A DNA stretch of 64,000 nucleotides. Origin: Actinotalea sp. Marseille-Q4924 (GTDB lineage: Bacteria > Actinomycetota > Actinomycetes > Actinomycetales > Cellulomonadaceae). The notes under the pieces were generated by a model. The model was not told where the DNA came from. It saw nothing but the letters and a program-made list of their open reading frames with translations, and ran no database searches. Every line of letters starts with the position of its first letter. Positions within the stretch are counted from its first letter, which is position 1. A program made the position numbers and the translations under genes. The stretch lies in the NCBI RefSeq assembly GCF_916618755.1, contig NZ_CAKAKB010000004.1, positions 124,001 to 188,000 of the forward strand, read 5' to 3'. Positions 16,853-27,387 of this stretch are shown here, in pieces.

Positions 16853-17926
16853 ATGAGCGAGCCCACCCAGCGCCGGCACGTGCCCGGCCTCGACGTCGAC
16901 TGGGACGCGGCCGGTCGGCTGGCCGGCCGGCTCGTCGCGCCGGGGCCGACGGGCAGCCGCGGGGCCCTGGTCCACGCCGTCGAGGAGCTGCGCGACGCGG
17001 CGGAGCGCGCACGCCCGCTGGCGATGCGGGCTTCCCGGCTGGGCCCGAGCATCGAGGCGGCCGGGACCGGGGACGTCGCGGCCCGGGTGCTCGTCGTGGA
17101 CCGGCCGGGGTGGGCCCGGGCGGCCGCGCAGTCCTTCTCCGGCCTCCTCGGCGACGTCGGGACCCAGCCGGCAGGGCGGCGGGTGCCCACGGGGGCCACC
17201 GCCCAGACCGCGTCCCTCATCGGGCTGCTGGCGGGCCGGGTGCTCGGCCAGTTCGACCCCTTCGGCGCGAGCGATCCCGGCGGCAGGCTCCTCCTCGTCG
17301 CCCCGAACGTCCTGCACGTCGAGAGGGCCCTGTCCGCGGACCCCGTGGACTTCCGGCTCTGGGTCTGCGTCCACGAGCAGACGCACGCGCTGCAGTTCGC
17401 CGCCGCTCCGTGGCTCGCGGACCACCTGCGCGGTGAGGTGGCCGCCCTGGCGCAGGACCTCGCGGGCACGGAGACCCTCGGCGACGTCCTGGCGGCGGCG
17501 AACCGCGGGGTGCGGGCCTGGCGCGAGGGACGCCTGGGCGAGGACTGGTCCGTGCTCGACCTGGCCCTCGACGCGGAGCACCGCGACCGCGTGGAACGGA
17601 TCACCGCCGTCATGGCGCTCCTCGAGGGGCACGCCGACGTCACGATGGACGCCGTCGGGCGCCGCGCGATCCCGAGCCTCAAGCGGTTGCGCGCCAGGAT
17701 GACCGCCCGGCGCGGCCGGGCGCGCGGCGTCGAACGCCTGGTCCGGCGGCTCGTCGGGATGGACGCCAAGCTCGCGCAGTACGCGAACGGCGCACGGTTC
17801 GTCCGCGGGGTCCGCCGCAGCGGCGGCCGCTTCGCCCTCGACCCCGCCTGGCAGGACCCGGCGGCCCTGCCCACGCCGCGGGAGCTCGCCGACCCGAGCG
17901 CCTGGGTCCGGCGCGTGCACGGCTGA
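16853..17926 (+). CDS. DUF2342 zinc-dependent metalloprotease-like protein
   Basis: 357 residues of the actinobacterial DUF2342 ('coenzyme F420 biosynthesis-associated') family, a zincin-like fold. The metal motif HExxH is visible as VCVHEQTHALQF near residue 180, and a downstream EGHAD (near 260) is a likely third ligand region. No signal peptide is seen. The location between dacB and tilS is the usual one for this family in actinobacteria. Its substrate is unknown; the F420 label is historical. Confidence 0.82.
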   Translation: MSEPTQRRHVPGLDVDWDAAGRLAGRLVAPGPTGSRGALVHAVEELRDAAERARPLAMRASRLGPSIEAAGTGDVAARVLVVDRPGWARAAAQSFSGLLGDVGTQPAGRRVPTGATAQTASLIGLLAGRVLGQFDPFGASDPGGRLLLVAPNVLHVERALSADPVDFRLWVCVHEQTHALQFAAAPWLADHLRGEVAALAQDLAGTETLGDVLAAANRGVRAWREGRLGEDWSVLDLALDAEHRDRVERITAVMALLEGHADVTMDAVGRRAIPSLKRLRARMTARRGRARGVERLVRRLVGMDAKLAQYANGARFVRGVRRSGGRFALDPAWQDPAALPTPRELADPSAWVRRVHG

Positions 17927-17980
17927 GGTCGGGTCGGTGACCTCGCCGAGGCGCGGGCCGGCGCGGCGGCGGCCGGAGCC

Positions 17981-19081
17981 GTGACCGGGCCCGACCCCGC
18001 GGTGGCGCGGCAGCGGGTCCTGGTGCGTCGCGCCCTCGCCGGCCTGCCGCTGGACGCACTGGTCCTCGTGGCCTGCTCCGGCGGGGCGGACTCCCTCGCA
18101 CTCGCCGCGGCCACCGCCTTCGTGGCGCCGCGTGCCGGCCTGCGGGCGGGCGCCGTCGTCGTCGACCACGGGCTGCAGCAGGGCAGCGACGCCGTCGCCC
18201 GGGCTGCGGCGCAGCAGTGCGCGGGTCTGGGCCTCGCCCCGGTCCTGGCACGGCGCGTCGTCGTGGGCCCGTCCGGCGTGCACGGCGGGCCGGAGGCCGC
18301 GGCCCGGGCGGCGCGCTACGCCGCGCTGGAGGAGGTGGCGCGGTCGGTCGGCGCCGCCACGGTGCTGCTCGGCCACACGCTCGACGACCAGGCGGAGACG
18401 GTCCTGCTCGGCCTGGCGAGGGGCTCGGGCGCCCGCGCGCTCGCCGGCATGCCCCCCCGCCGCGGCCTGGTCCGGCGGCCGTTCCTCGGGGTGCGCCGCA
18501 GCGAGACCGAGCAGGCGTGCCGGGCGCTCGGCCTCGAGCCGTGGCATGACCCGACGAACGGGCCGGGCGCGGCACCGCTGCGCAGCCGGGTGCGGCACGA
18601 GGTGATGCCGGTGCTGGAGGGGTTGCTCGGACCGGGGGTCGCGGAAGCGCTGGCCCGCACCGCGGACCAGCTCGCCGGCGACGACGCCGCCCTGACCCAC
18701 CTCGCCGAGGGCGTCCTCGCCCGGGCGCTGGTGCCCCCGACGACGGCGGGTGCCACGGCACCGGGCCTCGACCTGGACGTCACGGTCCTCGCCGGTGCGC
18801 CGGACGCCGTGCGCCGCCGGGCGCTGCGGGCGGCGCTCGTGCGCGCGGGGGTGCCGGACGGCGCCCTGCACCGGGTGCACGTGCTGGCCGTGGACGCGCT
18901 GGTCACCGACTGGCACGGGCAGGGCGCCGTGGCGCTCCCCGGCGGACGCGCCGCGCGCCGCCGATGTGGCAGGCTGACGGTCTGCCCAGCCGGAGCCCAG
19001 GACGAGCGCGGGCAGGAAGCGCAGGACGGGCACGACGAGCACGACGAGCAAGGACGGGGAGCCACCGGTGGACGCGGCTGA
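17981..19081 (+). CDS. tilS: tRNA(Ile)-lysidine synthetase
   Basis: 366-residue N-type PP-loop ATPase that turns C34 of tRNA-Ile(CAU) into lysidine so that AUA is read as isoleucine. The PP-loop is at residues 28-33 ([10 protein letters not shown]); [15 protein letters not shown] is the family signature. GTG 17981 follows a GGAG. The C-terminal 30 residues (Gly/His/Asp/Glu-rich) look unstructured. The stop overlaps the start of hpt by 14 bases, an arrangement (tilS-hpt-ftsH) conserved in actinobacteria. Confidence 0.93.
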   Translation: MTGPDPAVARQRVLVRRALAGLPLDALVLVACSGGADSLALAAATAFVAPRAGLRAGAVVVDHGLQQGSDAVARAAAQQCAGLGLAPVLARRVVVGPSGVHGGPEAAARAARYAALEEVARSVGAATVLLGHTLDDQAETVLLGLARGSGARALAGMPPRRGLVRRPFLGVRRSETEQACRALGLEPWHDPTNGPGAAPLRSRVRHEVMPVLEGLLGPGVAEALARTADQLAGDDAALTHLAEGVLARALVPPTTAGATAPGLDLDVTVLAGAPDAVRRRALRAALVRAGVPDGALHRVHVLAVDALVTDWHGQGAVALPGGRAARRRCGRLTVCPAGAQDERGQEAQDGHDEHDEQGRGATGGRG

Positions 19082-19622
19082 CATGGGGCAGGACCTCGAG
19101 CGGGTGCTCCTGTCCGAGGAGGAGATCGGCTCGCGCCTGGACGCGCTGGCCGCCGACATCGACGCCGACTACGCCGGGCGCGACCTCCTCCTGGTGGGTG
19201 TCCTCAAGGGTGCCGTCATGGTCATGGCCGACCTGGCGCGGCGCCTGCACTGCCCGGTGGAGATGGACTGGATGGCCGTGTCGTCCTACGGCGCCGGCAC
19301 CACGTCGTCCGGTGTCGTCCGCATCCTCAAGGACCTCGACACCGACCTGACCGGCCGCCACGTCCTCATCGTCGAGGACATCATCGACTCGGGGCTGACG
19401 CTGTCCTGGCTCCTGTCGAACCTCCGGACGCGCGGCGCGGCCTCCGTCGAGATCGCGACGCTGCTGCGCAAGCCCGAGGCCGCCAAGGTGGACGTCGAGG
19501 TGCGCTACGTGGGCTTCGACATCCCCACGGAGTTCGTCGTCGGCTACGGGCTGGACTACGCGGAGAAGTACCGCAACCTGCCGTTCGTGGGCACGCTGGC
19601 GCCCCACGTCTACAGCGACTGA
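19068..19622 (+). CDS. hpt: Hypoxanthine phosphoribosyltransferase
   Basis: 184-residue type I PRTase for purine salvage (hypoxanthine/guanine to IMP/GMP). The PRPP motif [14 protein letters not shown] is near 105-118 and the catalytic loop [10 protein letters not shown] near 65. GTG 19068 is chosen because AAGGACGGGGAG lies just upstream; the ATG at 19083 has no ribosome binding site. It overlaps the end of tilS by 14 bases. Confidence 0.94.
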   Translation: MDAADMGQDLERVLLSEEEIGSRLDALAADIDADYAGRDLLLVGVLKGAVMVMADLARRLHCPVEMDWMAVSSYGAGTTSSGVVRILKDLDTDLTGRHVLIVEDIIDSGLTLSWLLSNLRTRGAASVEIATLLRKPEAAKVDVEVRYVGFDIPTEFVVGYGLDYAEKYRNLPFVGTLAPHVYSD

Positions 19623-19767
19623 CCTGACGCCGGGGTCCGCCCCTCGGTCGACGCGGGCCGGACTCGGGTGAGGCGGTCGACGGCCACCCCACTACGGCCG
19701 GCCGGGCGCCGCCGGATGCGCGTCGCGCCCTGGGCGAACAGCCGGGGGTTTCCCAGGGTGCAGCGGG

Positions 19768-19773
19768 TAGCGT
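19768..19773 (+). promoter_or_regulatory. Putative -10 box (TAGCGT) of ftsH
   Basis: TAGCGT about 50 bases before the ftsH ATG; a GGAGGGACGAGG stretch follows in the leader. No convincing -35. Confidence 0.35.
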
Positions 19774-19825
19774 GCGCTGCAGATCATCCTGCGACCTGGA
19801 GGGACGAGGGCCCCGCCCGCTGCCC

Positions 19826-21853
19826 ATGAACCTGAAGAAGCTCACCCGCGGACCGGCCCTGTGGATCCTCGTGGCGGTGGTCATCCTGTGGATCGGGGCG
19901 ACGTCGTTCATGGCCCCGGGCGTGCAGCGCGTCGACACCTCCCAGGGTCTGGAGCTCCTGGCCGGCGACACCGTCGAGCAGGTCCGGATCGTCGACGGCC
20001 AGCAGCGCGTGGACCTCACCCTGTCCGAGGAGTTCGAGGACAAGGGCACGAGCGTGCAGTTCTACTACGTCACCCCGCAGGGGGAGGACGTGGTCGACGC
20101 GATCGTCGACGCGGAGCTCGAGGGCGGGTACGACTCCGAGGTGCCGCGCACGTCCTGGTGGCAGAGCCTCCTGGGCCTCCTCCTCCCGTTCGTCATCATC
20201 ATCGCCCTGTTCTGGTTCTTCCTGTCGCGGATGCAGGGCGGCGGGTCGCGCGTCATGCAGTTCGGCAAGTCCCGCGCCAAGCTCGTCTCCAAGGAGAACC
20301 CGCAGGTCACGTTCGCCGACGTGGCCGGGGTCGACGAGGCCGTCGAGGAGCTGCAGGAGATCAAGGAGTTCCTCGCCGACCCCGCCAAGTTCCAGGCGGT
20401 CGGCGCGAAGATCCCCAAGGGCGTCCTCCTCTACGGCCAGCCGGGCACCGGCAAGACCCTCCTCGCGCGTGCCGTCGCGGGCGAGGCGGGCGTGCCGTTC
20501 TACTCGATCTCCGGCTCGGACTTCGTCGAGATGTTCGTCGGCGTCGGTGCGTCCCGCGTCCGCGACCTCTTCGAGCAGGCCAAGCAGAACGCCCCGGCGA
20601 TCGTCTTCATCGACGAGATCGACGCCGTGGGCCGGCACCGTGGCGCCGGCATGGGCGGCGGGCACGACGAGCGCGAGCAGACGCTCAACCAGATGCTCGT
20701 CGAGATGGACGGCTTCGACGTCAACGCGAACGTCATCCTCATCGCCGCGACCAACCGTCCCGACATCCTCGACCCGGCCCTGCTGCGCCCCGGCCGGTTC
20801 GACCGGCAGATCTCCGTCGACGCACCGGACCTCAACGGGCGCGAGCGCATCCTGCGCGTCCACGCGCAGGGCAAGCCGATGGCGCCCGACGTCGACCTGC
20901 GCGCCGTCGCCAAGCGGACGCCCGGCTTCACCGGTGCCGACCTCGCGAACGTCCTCAACGAGGCCGCGCTGCTCACCGCCCGCACGGCCGGGACGCTCGT
21001 GGGCAACCACGAGCTGGACGAGGCGATCGACCGCGTCATCGCCGGCCCGCAGAAGCGGACAAGGCTGATGAACGACAAGGAGAAGAAGATCACCGCGTAC
21101 CACGAGGGTGGGCACGCCCTCGTGGCGGCCGCGCTGCGGTACACGGACCCCGTGACGAAGGTGACGATCCTCCCGCGCGGCCGCGCCCTCGGCTACACGA
21201 TGGTCATGCCGTCGGAGGACAAGTACTCCACGACCCGCAACGAGCTGCTGGACCAGCTCGCCTACGCGATGGGTGGGCGCGTGGCGGAGGAGATCGTCTT
21301 CCACGACCCGACCACCGGCGCGTCCAACGACATCGAGAAGGCGACCGCGATCGCCCGCAAGATGGTCACCCAGTACGGCATGAGCGAGAGGGTCGGTGCG
21401 GTCAAGCTCGGCCAGGCCGACGCCGAGCCGTTCATGGGGATGGACCGCGGGCACGGCCGCGAGTACTCCGAGCAGGTCGCCTTCATCGTCGACGCCGAGG
21501 TCCGGCGGCTCATGGACTTCGCGCACGACGAGGCCTACGAGGTCCTGCAGCAGTACCGCGAGGTCCTCGACTCCCTCGTCGTGGAGCTGCTCGAGCGGGA
21601 GACGCTCAACCAGGCGGAGCTCGCCGAGGTCTTCGCGCGCGTGACGAAGCGCGACCCGCGCGACGTGTGGCTGTCGAGCGACGCGCGCCCGGTGTCCGAC
21701 GTGCCGCCCGTCCGGACGGCCGCCGAGAAGGCGGCCGGCAACGGTCACGTCGTCCCGCAGGACGAGGCGGCGGCGGCGAAGGACGAGCACCCGGCGAACC
21801 CCATCGGCGAGGTCCCGCCGGGGGGGACCGTCGACCCGGGCCGGACCACCTGA
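19826..21853 (+). CDS. ftsH: ATP-dependent zinc metalloprotease FtsH
   Basis: 675-residue membrane AAA protease for quality control of membrane and regulatory proteins. Two membrane helices ([16 protein letters not shown] near residue 12; [19 protein letters not shown] near 115) flank a small external domain. Then come the AAA module (Walker A GQPGTGKT near 203, Walker [18 protein letters not shown]) and the zinc site HEGGH near 426. The tail after 620 is Pro/Ala/Gly-rich. Start ATG 19826 (MNLKKL) fits the family; 18 codons of open frame upstream are not conserved-looking. folE follows after one base. Confidence 0.96.
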   Translation: MNLKKLTRGPALWILVAVVILWIGATSFMAPGVQRVDTSQGLELLAGDTVEQVRIVDGQQRVDLTLSEEFEDKGTSVQFYYVTPQGEDVVDAIVDAELEGGYDSEVPRTSWWQSLLGLLLPFVIIIALFWFFLSRMQGGGSRVMQFGKSRAKLVSKENPQVTFADVAGVDEAVEELQEIKEFLADPAKFQAVGAKIPKGVLLYGQPGTGKTLLARAVAGEAGVPFYSISGSDFVEMFVGVGASRVRDLFEQAKQNAPAIVFIDEIDAVGRHRGAGMGGGHDEREQTLNQMLVEMDGFDVNANVILIAATNRPDILDPALLRPGRFDRQISVDAPDLNGRERILRVHAQGKPMAPDVDLRAVAKRTPGFTGADLANVLNEAALLTARTAGTLVGNHELDEAIDRVIAGPQKRTRLMNDKEKKITAYHEGGHALVAAALRYTDPVTKVTILPRGRALGYTMVMPSEDKYSTTRNELLDQLAYAMGGRVAEEIVFHDPTTGASNDIEKATAIARKMVTQYGMSERVGAVKLGQADAEPFMGMDRGHGREYSEQVAFIVDAEVRRLMDFAHDEAYEVLQQYREVLDSLVVELLERETLNQAELAEVFARVTKRDPRDVWLSSDARPVSDVPPVRTAAEKAAGNGHVVPQDEAAAAKDEHPANPIGEVPPGGTVDPGRTT

Positions 21854-21854
21854 G

Positions 21855-22493
21855 ATGTCGCACACGGCCGACGACCTACCACTCCCGGGGGGGACGACCG
21901 ACGAGGAGCTCTCGATGACCCCCCTGCCGTACGACGCGGAGCGAGCGGAGCGCGCGGTGCGCGAGCTGCTGCTGGCCGTCGGCGAGGACCCGGACCGCGA
22001 CGGCCTCCGGGAGACGCCGGCCCGCGTGGCCCGCGCCTACGCCGAGCTCTTCGCCGGGCTGTACCAGGACCCGTCGGACGTCCTCAAGGTCACCTTCGAC
22101 ATCGGTGGCCACGACGAGATGGTGCTCGTCAAGGACATCGAGGTGTACTCGACGTGCGAGCACCACCTGGTGCCGTTCCACGGGGTCGCGCACGTGGGCT
22201 ACATCCCGGGCGACGACGGCCGGGTGACCGGGCTGTCGAAGCTGGCACGACTGGTCGACGTCTTCGCGCGCCGGCCGCAGGTCCAGGAGCGGCTGACGAC
22301 GCAGATCGCCGACACGCTGGTGGAGGTGCTGCGGCCCAAGGGTGTCATCGTCGTCATGCAGTGCGAGCACCTGTGCATGTCGATGCGGGGCGTCCGCAAG
22401 CCCGGGTCCAACACGCTCACCTCCGCCGTCCGTGGCCAGATGCGGGACGCCGCGACGCGCGCCGAGGCCATGAGCCTCATCCTCAGCAGCTGA
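21855..22493 (+). CDS. folE: GTP cyclohydrolase I
   Basis: 212-residue enzyme for the first step of folate synthesis (GTP to dihydroneopterin triphosphate). The zinc site shows as [11 protein letters not shown] and [24 protein letters not shown] is the family signature. The ATG comes one base after the ftsH stop. An internal ATG at 21915 has GAGGAG in front of it and would give a 192-residue protein closer to the family core, so the true start may be there. Confidence 0.95.
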   Translation: MSHTADDLPLPGGTTDEELSMTPLPYDAERAERAVRELLLAVGEDPDRDGLRETPARVARAYAELFAGLYQDPSDVLKVTFDIGGHDEMVLVKDIEVYSTCEHHLVPFHGVAHVGYIPGDDGRVTGLSKLARLVDVFARRPQVQERLTTQIADTLVEVLRPKGVIVVMQCEHLCMSMRGVRKPGSNTLTSAVRGQMRDAATRAEAMSLILSS

Positions 22494-22501
22494 CGCGCCC
22501 C

Positions 22502-22507
22502 TAGGCT
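22502..22507 (+). promoter_or_regulatory. -10 box TAGGCT, leaderless folP promoter
   Basis: TAGGCT, 6 bases, then GTG 22514; no ribosome binding site, although folE ends only 20 bases upstream. Confidence 0.55.
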
Positions 22508-22513
22508 GGTCCG

Positions 22514-23431
22514 GTGCCCTCGACGCCCTCGTCCCCCGCGACCGGGGCCCGGTCGACGGGTCCGGAACCGCTGCCGGCGCACCTGCGGGCGGCGGCAGCC
22601 GAGCGCGCGCTGGTCATGGGCGTCGTCAACGTCACCCCCGACTCCTTCAGCGACGGCGGGCGGTGGTTCGAGCCGGGAGCCGCCGTGGCGCACGGCCTGC
22701 GGCTCCTCGAGGAGGGCGCGGACCTCCTCGACGTCGGAGGGGAGTCGACGCGTCCGGGGGCGGACCGCGTCCCCGTCGAGGAGGAGCGCCGCCGGGTCCT
22801 CCCGGTCGTCACGGAGCTGGTCCGCGCTGGCGCCGTGGTCAGCGTCGACACCACGCGCAGCGCCGTGGCCGCCGACGCCGTCGAGGCCGGCGCCGTGCTC
22901 GTCAACGACGTGTCCGGCGGCCTCGCGGACCCGAGGATGGCCGACGTCGTGGCGGCTGCGGGCGTCGCCTACGTGGCCATGCACTGGCGCGGGCACGCCG
23001 ACGTCATGGACGCCCTGGCGACGTACGACGACGTCGTGACGGAGGTCCGCGACGAGCTCGCCCGGCGCCTGGACGACCTGGTCGCCGCGGGGGTCCGTCC
23101 GGAGCAGGTGGTGCTCGACCCCGGCCTGGGCTTCGCCAAGCGCGGCAGCGACAACTGGCCGCTCCTGGCGCACCTCGACGTGCTGCGCGGGCTGGGTCGC
23201 CCGGTCCTCGTCGGCGCGTCCCGCAAGCGCTTCCTCGGCCACCTGCTGGCCGGGCCGGACGGCGTGCCGGCGCCCCCCGAGCGACGCGACGCCGCCACGG
23301 CGGCGATCAGCGCGCTGGCCGCGGCGGCGGGAGCCTGGTGCGTGCGGGTGCACGACGTGGCGCCGACGGCGGACGCCGTCCGGGTCGCCGCGGCATGGAC
23401 GGCCGGCGCCCACGTGCGGGCCGGCCGGTGA
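22514..23431 (+). CDS. folP: Dihydropteroate synthase
   Basis: 305-residue TIM-barrel enzyme joining p-aminobenzoate to dihydropterin pyrophosphate; the target of sulfonamides. Signatures: MGVVNVTPDSFSDGG near residue 35, DVGGESTRPGA near 75, and VGASRKRF near 235. The first 25 residues are Pro/Ser-rich. It appears to be transcribed from its own leaderless promoter; the stop region overlaps a possible GTG start for the next gene. Confidence 0.95.
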   Translation: MPSTPSSPATGARSTGPEPLPAHLRAAAAERALVMGVVNVTPDSFSDGGRWFEPGAAVAHGLRLLEEGADLLDVGGESTRPGADRVPVEEERRRVLPVVTELVRAGAVVSVDTTRSAVAADAVEAGAVLVNDVSGGLADPRMADVVAAAGVAYVAMHWRGHADVMDALATYDDVVTEVRDELARRLDDLVAAGVRPEQVVLDPGLGFAKRGSDNWPLLAHLDVLRGLGRPVLVGASRKRFLGHLLAGPDGVPAPPERRDAATAAISALAAAAGAWCVRVHDVAPTADAVRVAAAWTAGAHVRAGR

Positions 23432-23445
23432 GGGACGGGAGCGCG

Positions 23446-24654
23446 ATGGTGCGCAAGAACGGGTCGGGAGGACCGGTGCACGACGACGACACGGCCGCGA
23501 CGTGGGAGAGCACCCCGACGGCGGACGCCGGCGCGTCCGGCGCCGCGGACCGGATCCGGATCAGCGGCATCACGGCGACCGGCCACCACGGGGTCTTCGA
23601 GCACGAGCGGCGCGACGGGCAGACGTTCGTCGCCGACGTCGTGCTGCACGTCGACACGCGCCCCGCGGCGGCGCAGGACCGGCTCGACCTGACGGTGGAC
23701 TACGGCGCCGTCTCCTCCGCCGTCGCGGCCGTGCTCTCCGGCGACCCGGTGGACCTCATCGAGACCGTCGCCGAGCGGGTCGCCGCGGTCGTCCTCGAGC
23801 ACGCCGGCGTGACCGCCGTCGACGTGGTGCTGCACAAGCCGCAGGCGCCGATCCCCGTGCCGTTCTCCGACGTCACGGTCGAGATCCACCGCGGCCGCGC
23901 ACGGCCGCCCGTGGTGGGGCGGCGGGCCGGTCGCCACGCGGCCGGCGCGCCCGAGGACGGCACGACAGGCGACGTCGAGCGGGGCGGCGCGGCCCCCGAG
24001 CGCGGGCCCGACACCCCGGCCGCGGACGGACCCGGTCTCGTCGTGCTCGCGGACGTGCTCGCCGCCGTGGACGTGGCCTCGCTGCCGACGGTCCGGCAGG
24101 AGCCGGGGGACCACCTGGACGTGCCCCCCGCCGAGCCCGTCGACGTCGTCCTGGCGCTCGGCTCCAACCTCGGCGCCAGCGAGACGACGCTGCACGACGT
24201 GCTCCAGGACCTCGCCGCCCTCGAGGGGCTCGAGCTCACCGCGGTCTCGCCCCTCGTCAGGACCGCGCCCGTCGGCGGGCCGGACCAGCCGGACTACCTC
24301 AACGCCGTCGTCCTCGGGCGCACCACCCTGGCCCCGCGGGCGCTGCTGCGCGCGTGCCAGGCGATCGAGGCCGGGCACGGGCGCGAGCGGCTCGTGCGCT
24401 GGGGCCCCCGCACGGTGGACATCGACATCGTCCTGCACGGCAGGACCCTCGCGGTGACGGACGACCTGGAGCTGCCGCACCCGCGCGCGCACGAGCGGGC
24501 GTTCGTCCTCCAGCCGTGGGCCGAGGTCGACCCGGACGCCGTGCTGCCCGGCCTGGGCGGCGGGCCGGTGGCGCTGCTCGCGCGCACCGCCCCCGACCGC
24601 CAGGGGATCCGGTGGATGGCGCTGGACTGGTGGAACGCCCCGGAGGCCGGCTGA
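23446..24654 (+). CDS. folBK: Fused dihydroneopterin aldolase / HPPK (FolB-FolK)
   Basis: 402-residue bifunctional protein. Residues about 30-150 are FolB: ISGITATGHHGVFEHERRDG, then TVDYGAVSS and VVLHKPQAPIPV. An Ala/Gly/Pro linker (about 155-225) joins FolK: ALGSNLGASE, TAPVGGPDQPDYLNAV, and WGPRTVDIDIVLHG. The two domains carry out successive steps (dihydroneopterin to hydroxymethylpterin, then its pyrophosphorylation). ATG 23446 has GGGACGGGAG upstream; a GTG at 23428 overlapping the folP stop is an alternative. The stop shares a base with the next ATG. Confidence 0.93.
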   Translation: MVRKNGSGGPVHDDDTAATWESTPTADAGASGAADRIRISGITATGHHGVFEHERRDGQTFVADVVLHVDTRPAAAQDRLDLTVDYGAVSSAVAAVLSGDPVDLIETVAERVAAVVLEHAGVTAVDVVLHKPQAPIPVPFSDVTVEIHRGRARPPVVGRRAGRHAAGAPEDGTTGDVERGGAAPERGPDTPAADGPGLVVLADVLAAVDVASLPTVRQEPGDHLDVPPAEPVDVVLALGSNLGASETTLHDVLQDLAALEGLELTAVSPLVRTAPVGGPDQPDYLNAVVLGRTTLAPRALLRACQAIEAGHGRERLVRWGPRTVDIDIVLHGRTLAVTDDLELPHPRAHERAFVLQPWAEVDPDAVLPGLGGGPVALLARTAPDRQGIRWMALDWWNAPEAG

Positions 24655-25142
24655 TGCGCAGGACGCCCTGGACGCGCCTGCTGCTCGTCGCGCTCGTCAC
24701 GGCGGCGCTCGCGCTGCTGGTGCTGCGGGTCGTGGAGAGCCGCGGCGGGACCGTGCTCGCGATCCCCGTCCTGTCGGCGGTCGTGGTGGCGCTGCTGGCC
24801 GCGGTCGTCCTGGTCCTCGGCTGGCAGGTCCGCCAGGTCCGCGAGGGGCGTCGCCGCGGGACGGACCCCATCGTCGCCGCGCGCACCGTCGTCCTCGCCA
24901 CCGCGTCGGCCCACACCGGTGCGCTCCTCACCGGTTGGTACGCCGCCCACGCGCTGCTGGTCGTCGGCGACCTGGCCATCGACGCCCGCCGCGAGGTCGC
25001 GGTGTCGGCAGCGGTGGCCGGGGGCGGTGCCCTCCTGCTCGTCGTCGCCGGCCTCGTCGCCGAGCGGTGGTGCGAGATCCGGGACAGCGACGACGACGAC
25101 GCGGACGGCCCGGACGGGACGGTGACCGAGGGCGCCGTCTGA
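24654..25142 (+). CDS. DUF3180 membrane protein
   Basis: 162 residues with four hydrophobic helices (LLLVALVTAALALLVL; IPVLSAVVVALLAAVVLVLGW; a segment TGALLTGWYAAHALLVVGDL; AAVAGGGALLLVVAGLVA) and an acidic tail. DUF3180 proteins are small actinobacterial membrane proteins habitually encoded right after folK, as here with TGATG overlap. Function unknown; a role in pterin or folate metabolism is only suggested by the linkage. Confidence 0.8.
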   Translation: MRRTPWTRLLLVALVTAALALLVLRVVESRGGTVLAIPVLSAVVVALLAAVVLVLGWQVRQVREGRRRGTDPIVAARTVVLATASAHTGALLTGWYAAHALLVVGDLAIDARREVAVSAAVAGGGALLLVVAGLVAERWCEIRDSDDDDADGPDGTVTEGAV

Positions 25143-25222
25143 GGGCGCGGTCCGAGGGCGCGCCCGACCCGGGGGTCGAGGGGACGGTCCGGGGCGCTGG
25201 TCCCCGGTGCAAGGATGGACGG

Positions 25223-25711
25223 ATGAACGACGGTCCTTTCGACCCGCAGGGGGTCGTGTGGCAGCCGGTGTCGCCCCGGCTGACCACGGTGCGCCTCATC
25301 TCGACGGCGATCGGCCTCGCGGTGCCGTTGCTGATCACGCTCGCGATCGCGGTCCTCGCGCCGGTGACCTGGACCTGGGTGCTGCCGGCGGCCGTGGTCG
25401 CCGTCGGGCTGTGGGCCGCGGTGCTGGTGCCGCGGCAGGTCCGGGCGCTCGGCTACGCCGAGCGGGACGAGGACCTGCTCATCCGTCGCGGCATCCTCTT
25501 CCGGGCCCTCGTGGTGGTCCCGTACGGGCGCATGCAGCTCGTCGACGTCCAGGCCGGCCCGCTCGACCGGTGGGGCGGCATCGCGAAGCTCCAGCTGCAC
25601 ACCGCGGCGGCCTCGACCAACGCCGTGATCCCGGGACTGGCGCCCGAGGAGGCGGCGCGGCTGCGCGACCGTCTCGCGGCGCGCGGCGAGGCGCGGCTGG
25701 CGGGTCTGTGA
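25223..25711 (+). CDS. PH (bPH2) domain membrane protein, YdbS-like
   Basis: 162 residues. Two membrane helices (about 25-70) are followed by a bPH2 domain (ERDEDLLIRRGILFRALVVVPYGRMQLVDVQAGPL) of the YdbS family. ATG 25223 has AAGGA 9 bases upstream. The GTGA overlap with the next gene makes a YdbS-YdbT pair; in Bacillus such pairs are linked to resistance to certain bacteriocins, but the role here is unknown. Confidence 0.8.
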   Translation: MNDGPFDPQGVVWQPVSPRLTTVRLISTAIGLAVPLLITLAIAVLAPVTWTWVLPAAVVAVGLWAAVLVPRQVRALGYAERDEDLLIRRGILFRALVVVPYGRMQLVDVQAGPLDRWGGIAKLQLHTAAASTNAVIPGLAPEEAARLRDRLAARGEARLAGL

Positions 25712-27387
25712 GCGGCGTGGCCGGTCCCGCCCCGGTGGACGTGGGGACGGCGGGGGCCGACGACCAGCTGCGATGGCAGCGGTTCCACCCCGTGACACCC
25801 GTGGTCAAGGGCTGGAAGATCTTCGTCGTCCTGCTCTTCGTGGCCGGTCAGCAGGTGTCGGTCAACGTCACGTCGGCCCAGCGCGCCGTGGACGCCGTCG
25901 GCTGGTGGCCCGTCCTCGCCCTCATGGGCCTGGTGCTCCTCGCCGGCGTCGGGTACTCCGCGCTGGCGTGGCGGATGACGCGGTACGCCATCGGCGACGA
26001 GGCCGTCCACCTGCGCCAGGGCGTGCTGTTCCGCCAGCACCGGGCCGCACGGCTGGACCGGATCCAGGCGATCGACGTCGTCCAGCCGCTGCTCGCCCGC
26101 ATCATGGGCCTGGCGGAGCTGAAGGTGGAGGTCGCGGGAGGGTCCGACTCCGGCGTCGCCCTGTCGTTCCTGCGCGAGAGCGAGGCGCAGGAGCTGCGCG
26201 CGGAGATCCTGGCGCGCGCGGCCGGGGTGCGCTTCGGACGCACCGGTGCCGGCGGTGAGGGTGCTGCCGGTGTCGATGGTGCCGGTGGTGACGCCCCCCG
26301 TGGCGGCGGGGGTGCGGGGGCGGCCCGGGTGCTCGCGCCCACCGCGCCGGAGCGCGAGCTCATCGCCGTGCCGCCGGGCCGGCTCGTCGCGTCGATCGTG
26401 CTCTCGGGCGCGGCGATCGCGGCGGCGGTCACGGTGGCGGCGGTCCTGGTCGTCGCCGTGGTGATGCGTGAGGTGGGGCCGGTGCTGGCCGCCTTCCCGG
26501 TGCTGCTGGCGAGCGTCGGCTACCTCGTGCAGCGCTTCAACAGCGAGTTCGGCTTCCGGGCGGCGCTCTCCCCGGACGGCATCCGGCTGCGGCACGGGTT
26601 CACCTCGGCGCGGGCGCAGACGCTGCCGCCCGGACGCGTCCAGGCGGTGAGCCTCGTCCAGCCCCTGCTCTGGCGCCGACGGGACTGGTGGCGGGTGCAG
26701 GTCAACGTCGCCGGCTACGCCGTGAGCGAGCAGCAGGACGAGAGCGTGCTGCTGCCCGTCGGCGACCGGGAGGACGCGCTCCTGGCGCTCTGGCTCGTCC
26801 TGCCGGACCTCGGGGCGTCCGACCCCCGGGCCGTGCTGGACCAGGCGCTGTCCGGGGACGGTGCCGACGGCGGCTTCGTCACGAGCCCCCGCCGCGCCCG
26901 GTGGCTGGACCCGCTGGCCTGGCGGCGCAACGGCTTCGCGCTCACGGAGCGCGCCCTGCTGGCGCGCAGCGGTCGCATCGTGCGTCGCCTGACCGTGGTC
27001 CCGCACGAGCGCACGCAGTCGCTCGGCCTCGTGCAGGGACCCTGGCAGCGTCGCCTCGGCCTCGCGTCGTTCGCGCTGCACTCCACGCCGGGACCCGTCT
27101 CTCCGCAGGTGCCGCACCTCGACCACGTCGTCGCGGGCGACCTCATGCTCGAGCAGGCCCACCGCGCGCGGACCGCCCGTGCCGCCGCGGGTCCCGAGCG
27201 CTGGATGGACCAGCTCCAGTCGGAGGCGGACCGTCAGCCCGCGGAGGTCCGCGAGGCGGTCGCCCTGGTGGCCGAGGACGCCGCGCGGCCGGCGCCGCCC
27301 GCGGACCCCTCCTCACCGGTCCCTCCGCCGTCGCCGTCGTCCATCCCGCCCTCCGACCCGCCGGGGCCACCGGCGCCGCCCTCGTGA
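25708..27387 (+). CDS. PH (bPH2) domain membrane protein, YdbT-like
   Basis: 559 residues with three bPH2 repeats, each preceded by hydrophobic helices: near 95-185 ([28 protein letters not shown]), near 285-375 ([25 protein letters not shown]), and near 410-490 ([23 protein letters not shown]). A Gly/Ala linker follows the first. The Pro-rich tail is disordered. It is coupled to the small YdbS-like gene upstream and to the DUF2520 gene downstream by GTGA overlaps. Function unknown. Confidence 0.8.
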   Translation: MSGVAGPAPVDVGTAGADDQLRWQRFHPVTPVVKGWKIFVVLLFVAGQQVSVNVTSAQRAVDAVGWWPVLALMGLVLLAGVGYSALAWRMTRYAIGDEAVHLRQGVLFRQHRAARLDRIQAIDVVQPLLARIMGLAELKVEVAGGSDSGVALSFLRESEAQELRAEILARAAGVRFGRTGAGGEGAAGVDGAGGDAPRGGGGAGAARVLAPTAPERELIAVPPGRLVASIVLSGAAIAAAVTVAAVLVVAVVMREVGPVLAAFPVLLASVGYLVQRFNSEFGFRAALSPDGIRLRHGFTSARAQTLPPGRVQAVSLVQPLLWRRRDWWRVQVNVAGYAVSEQQDESVLLPVGDREDALLALWLVLPDLGASDPRAVLDQALSGDGADGGFVTSPRRARWLDPLAWRRNGFALTERALLARSGRIVRRLTVVPHERTQSLGLVQGPWQRRLGLASFALHSTPGPVSPQVPHLDHVVAGDLMLEQAHRARTARAAAGPERWMDQLQSEADRQPAEVREAVALVAEDAARPAPPADPSSPVPPPSPSSIPPSDPPGPPAPPS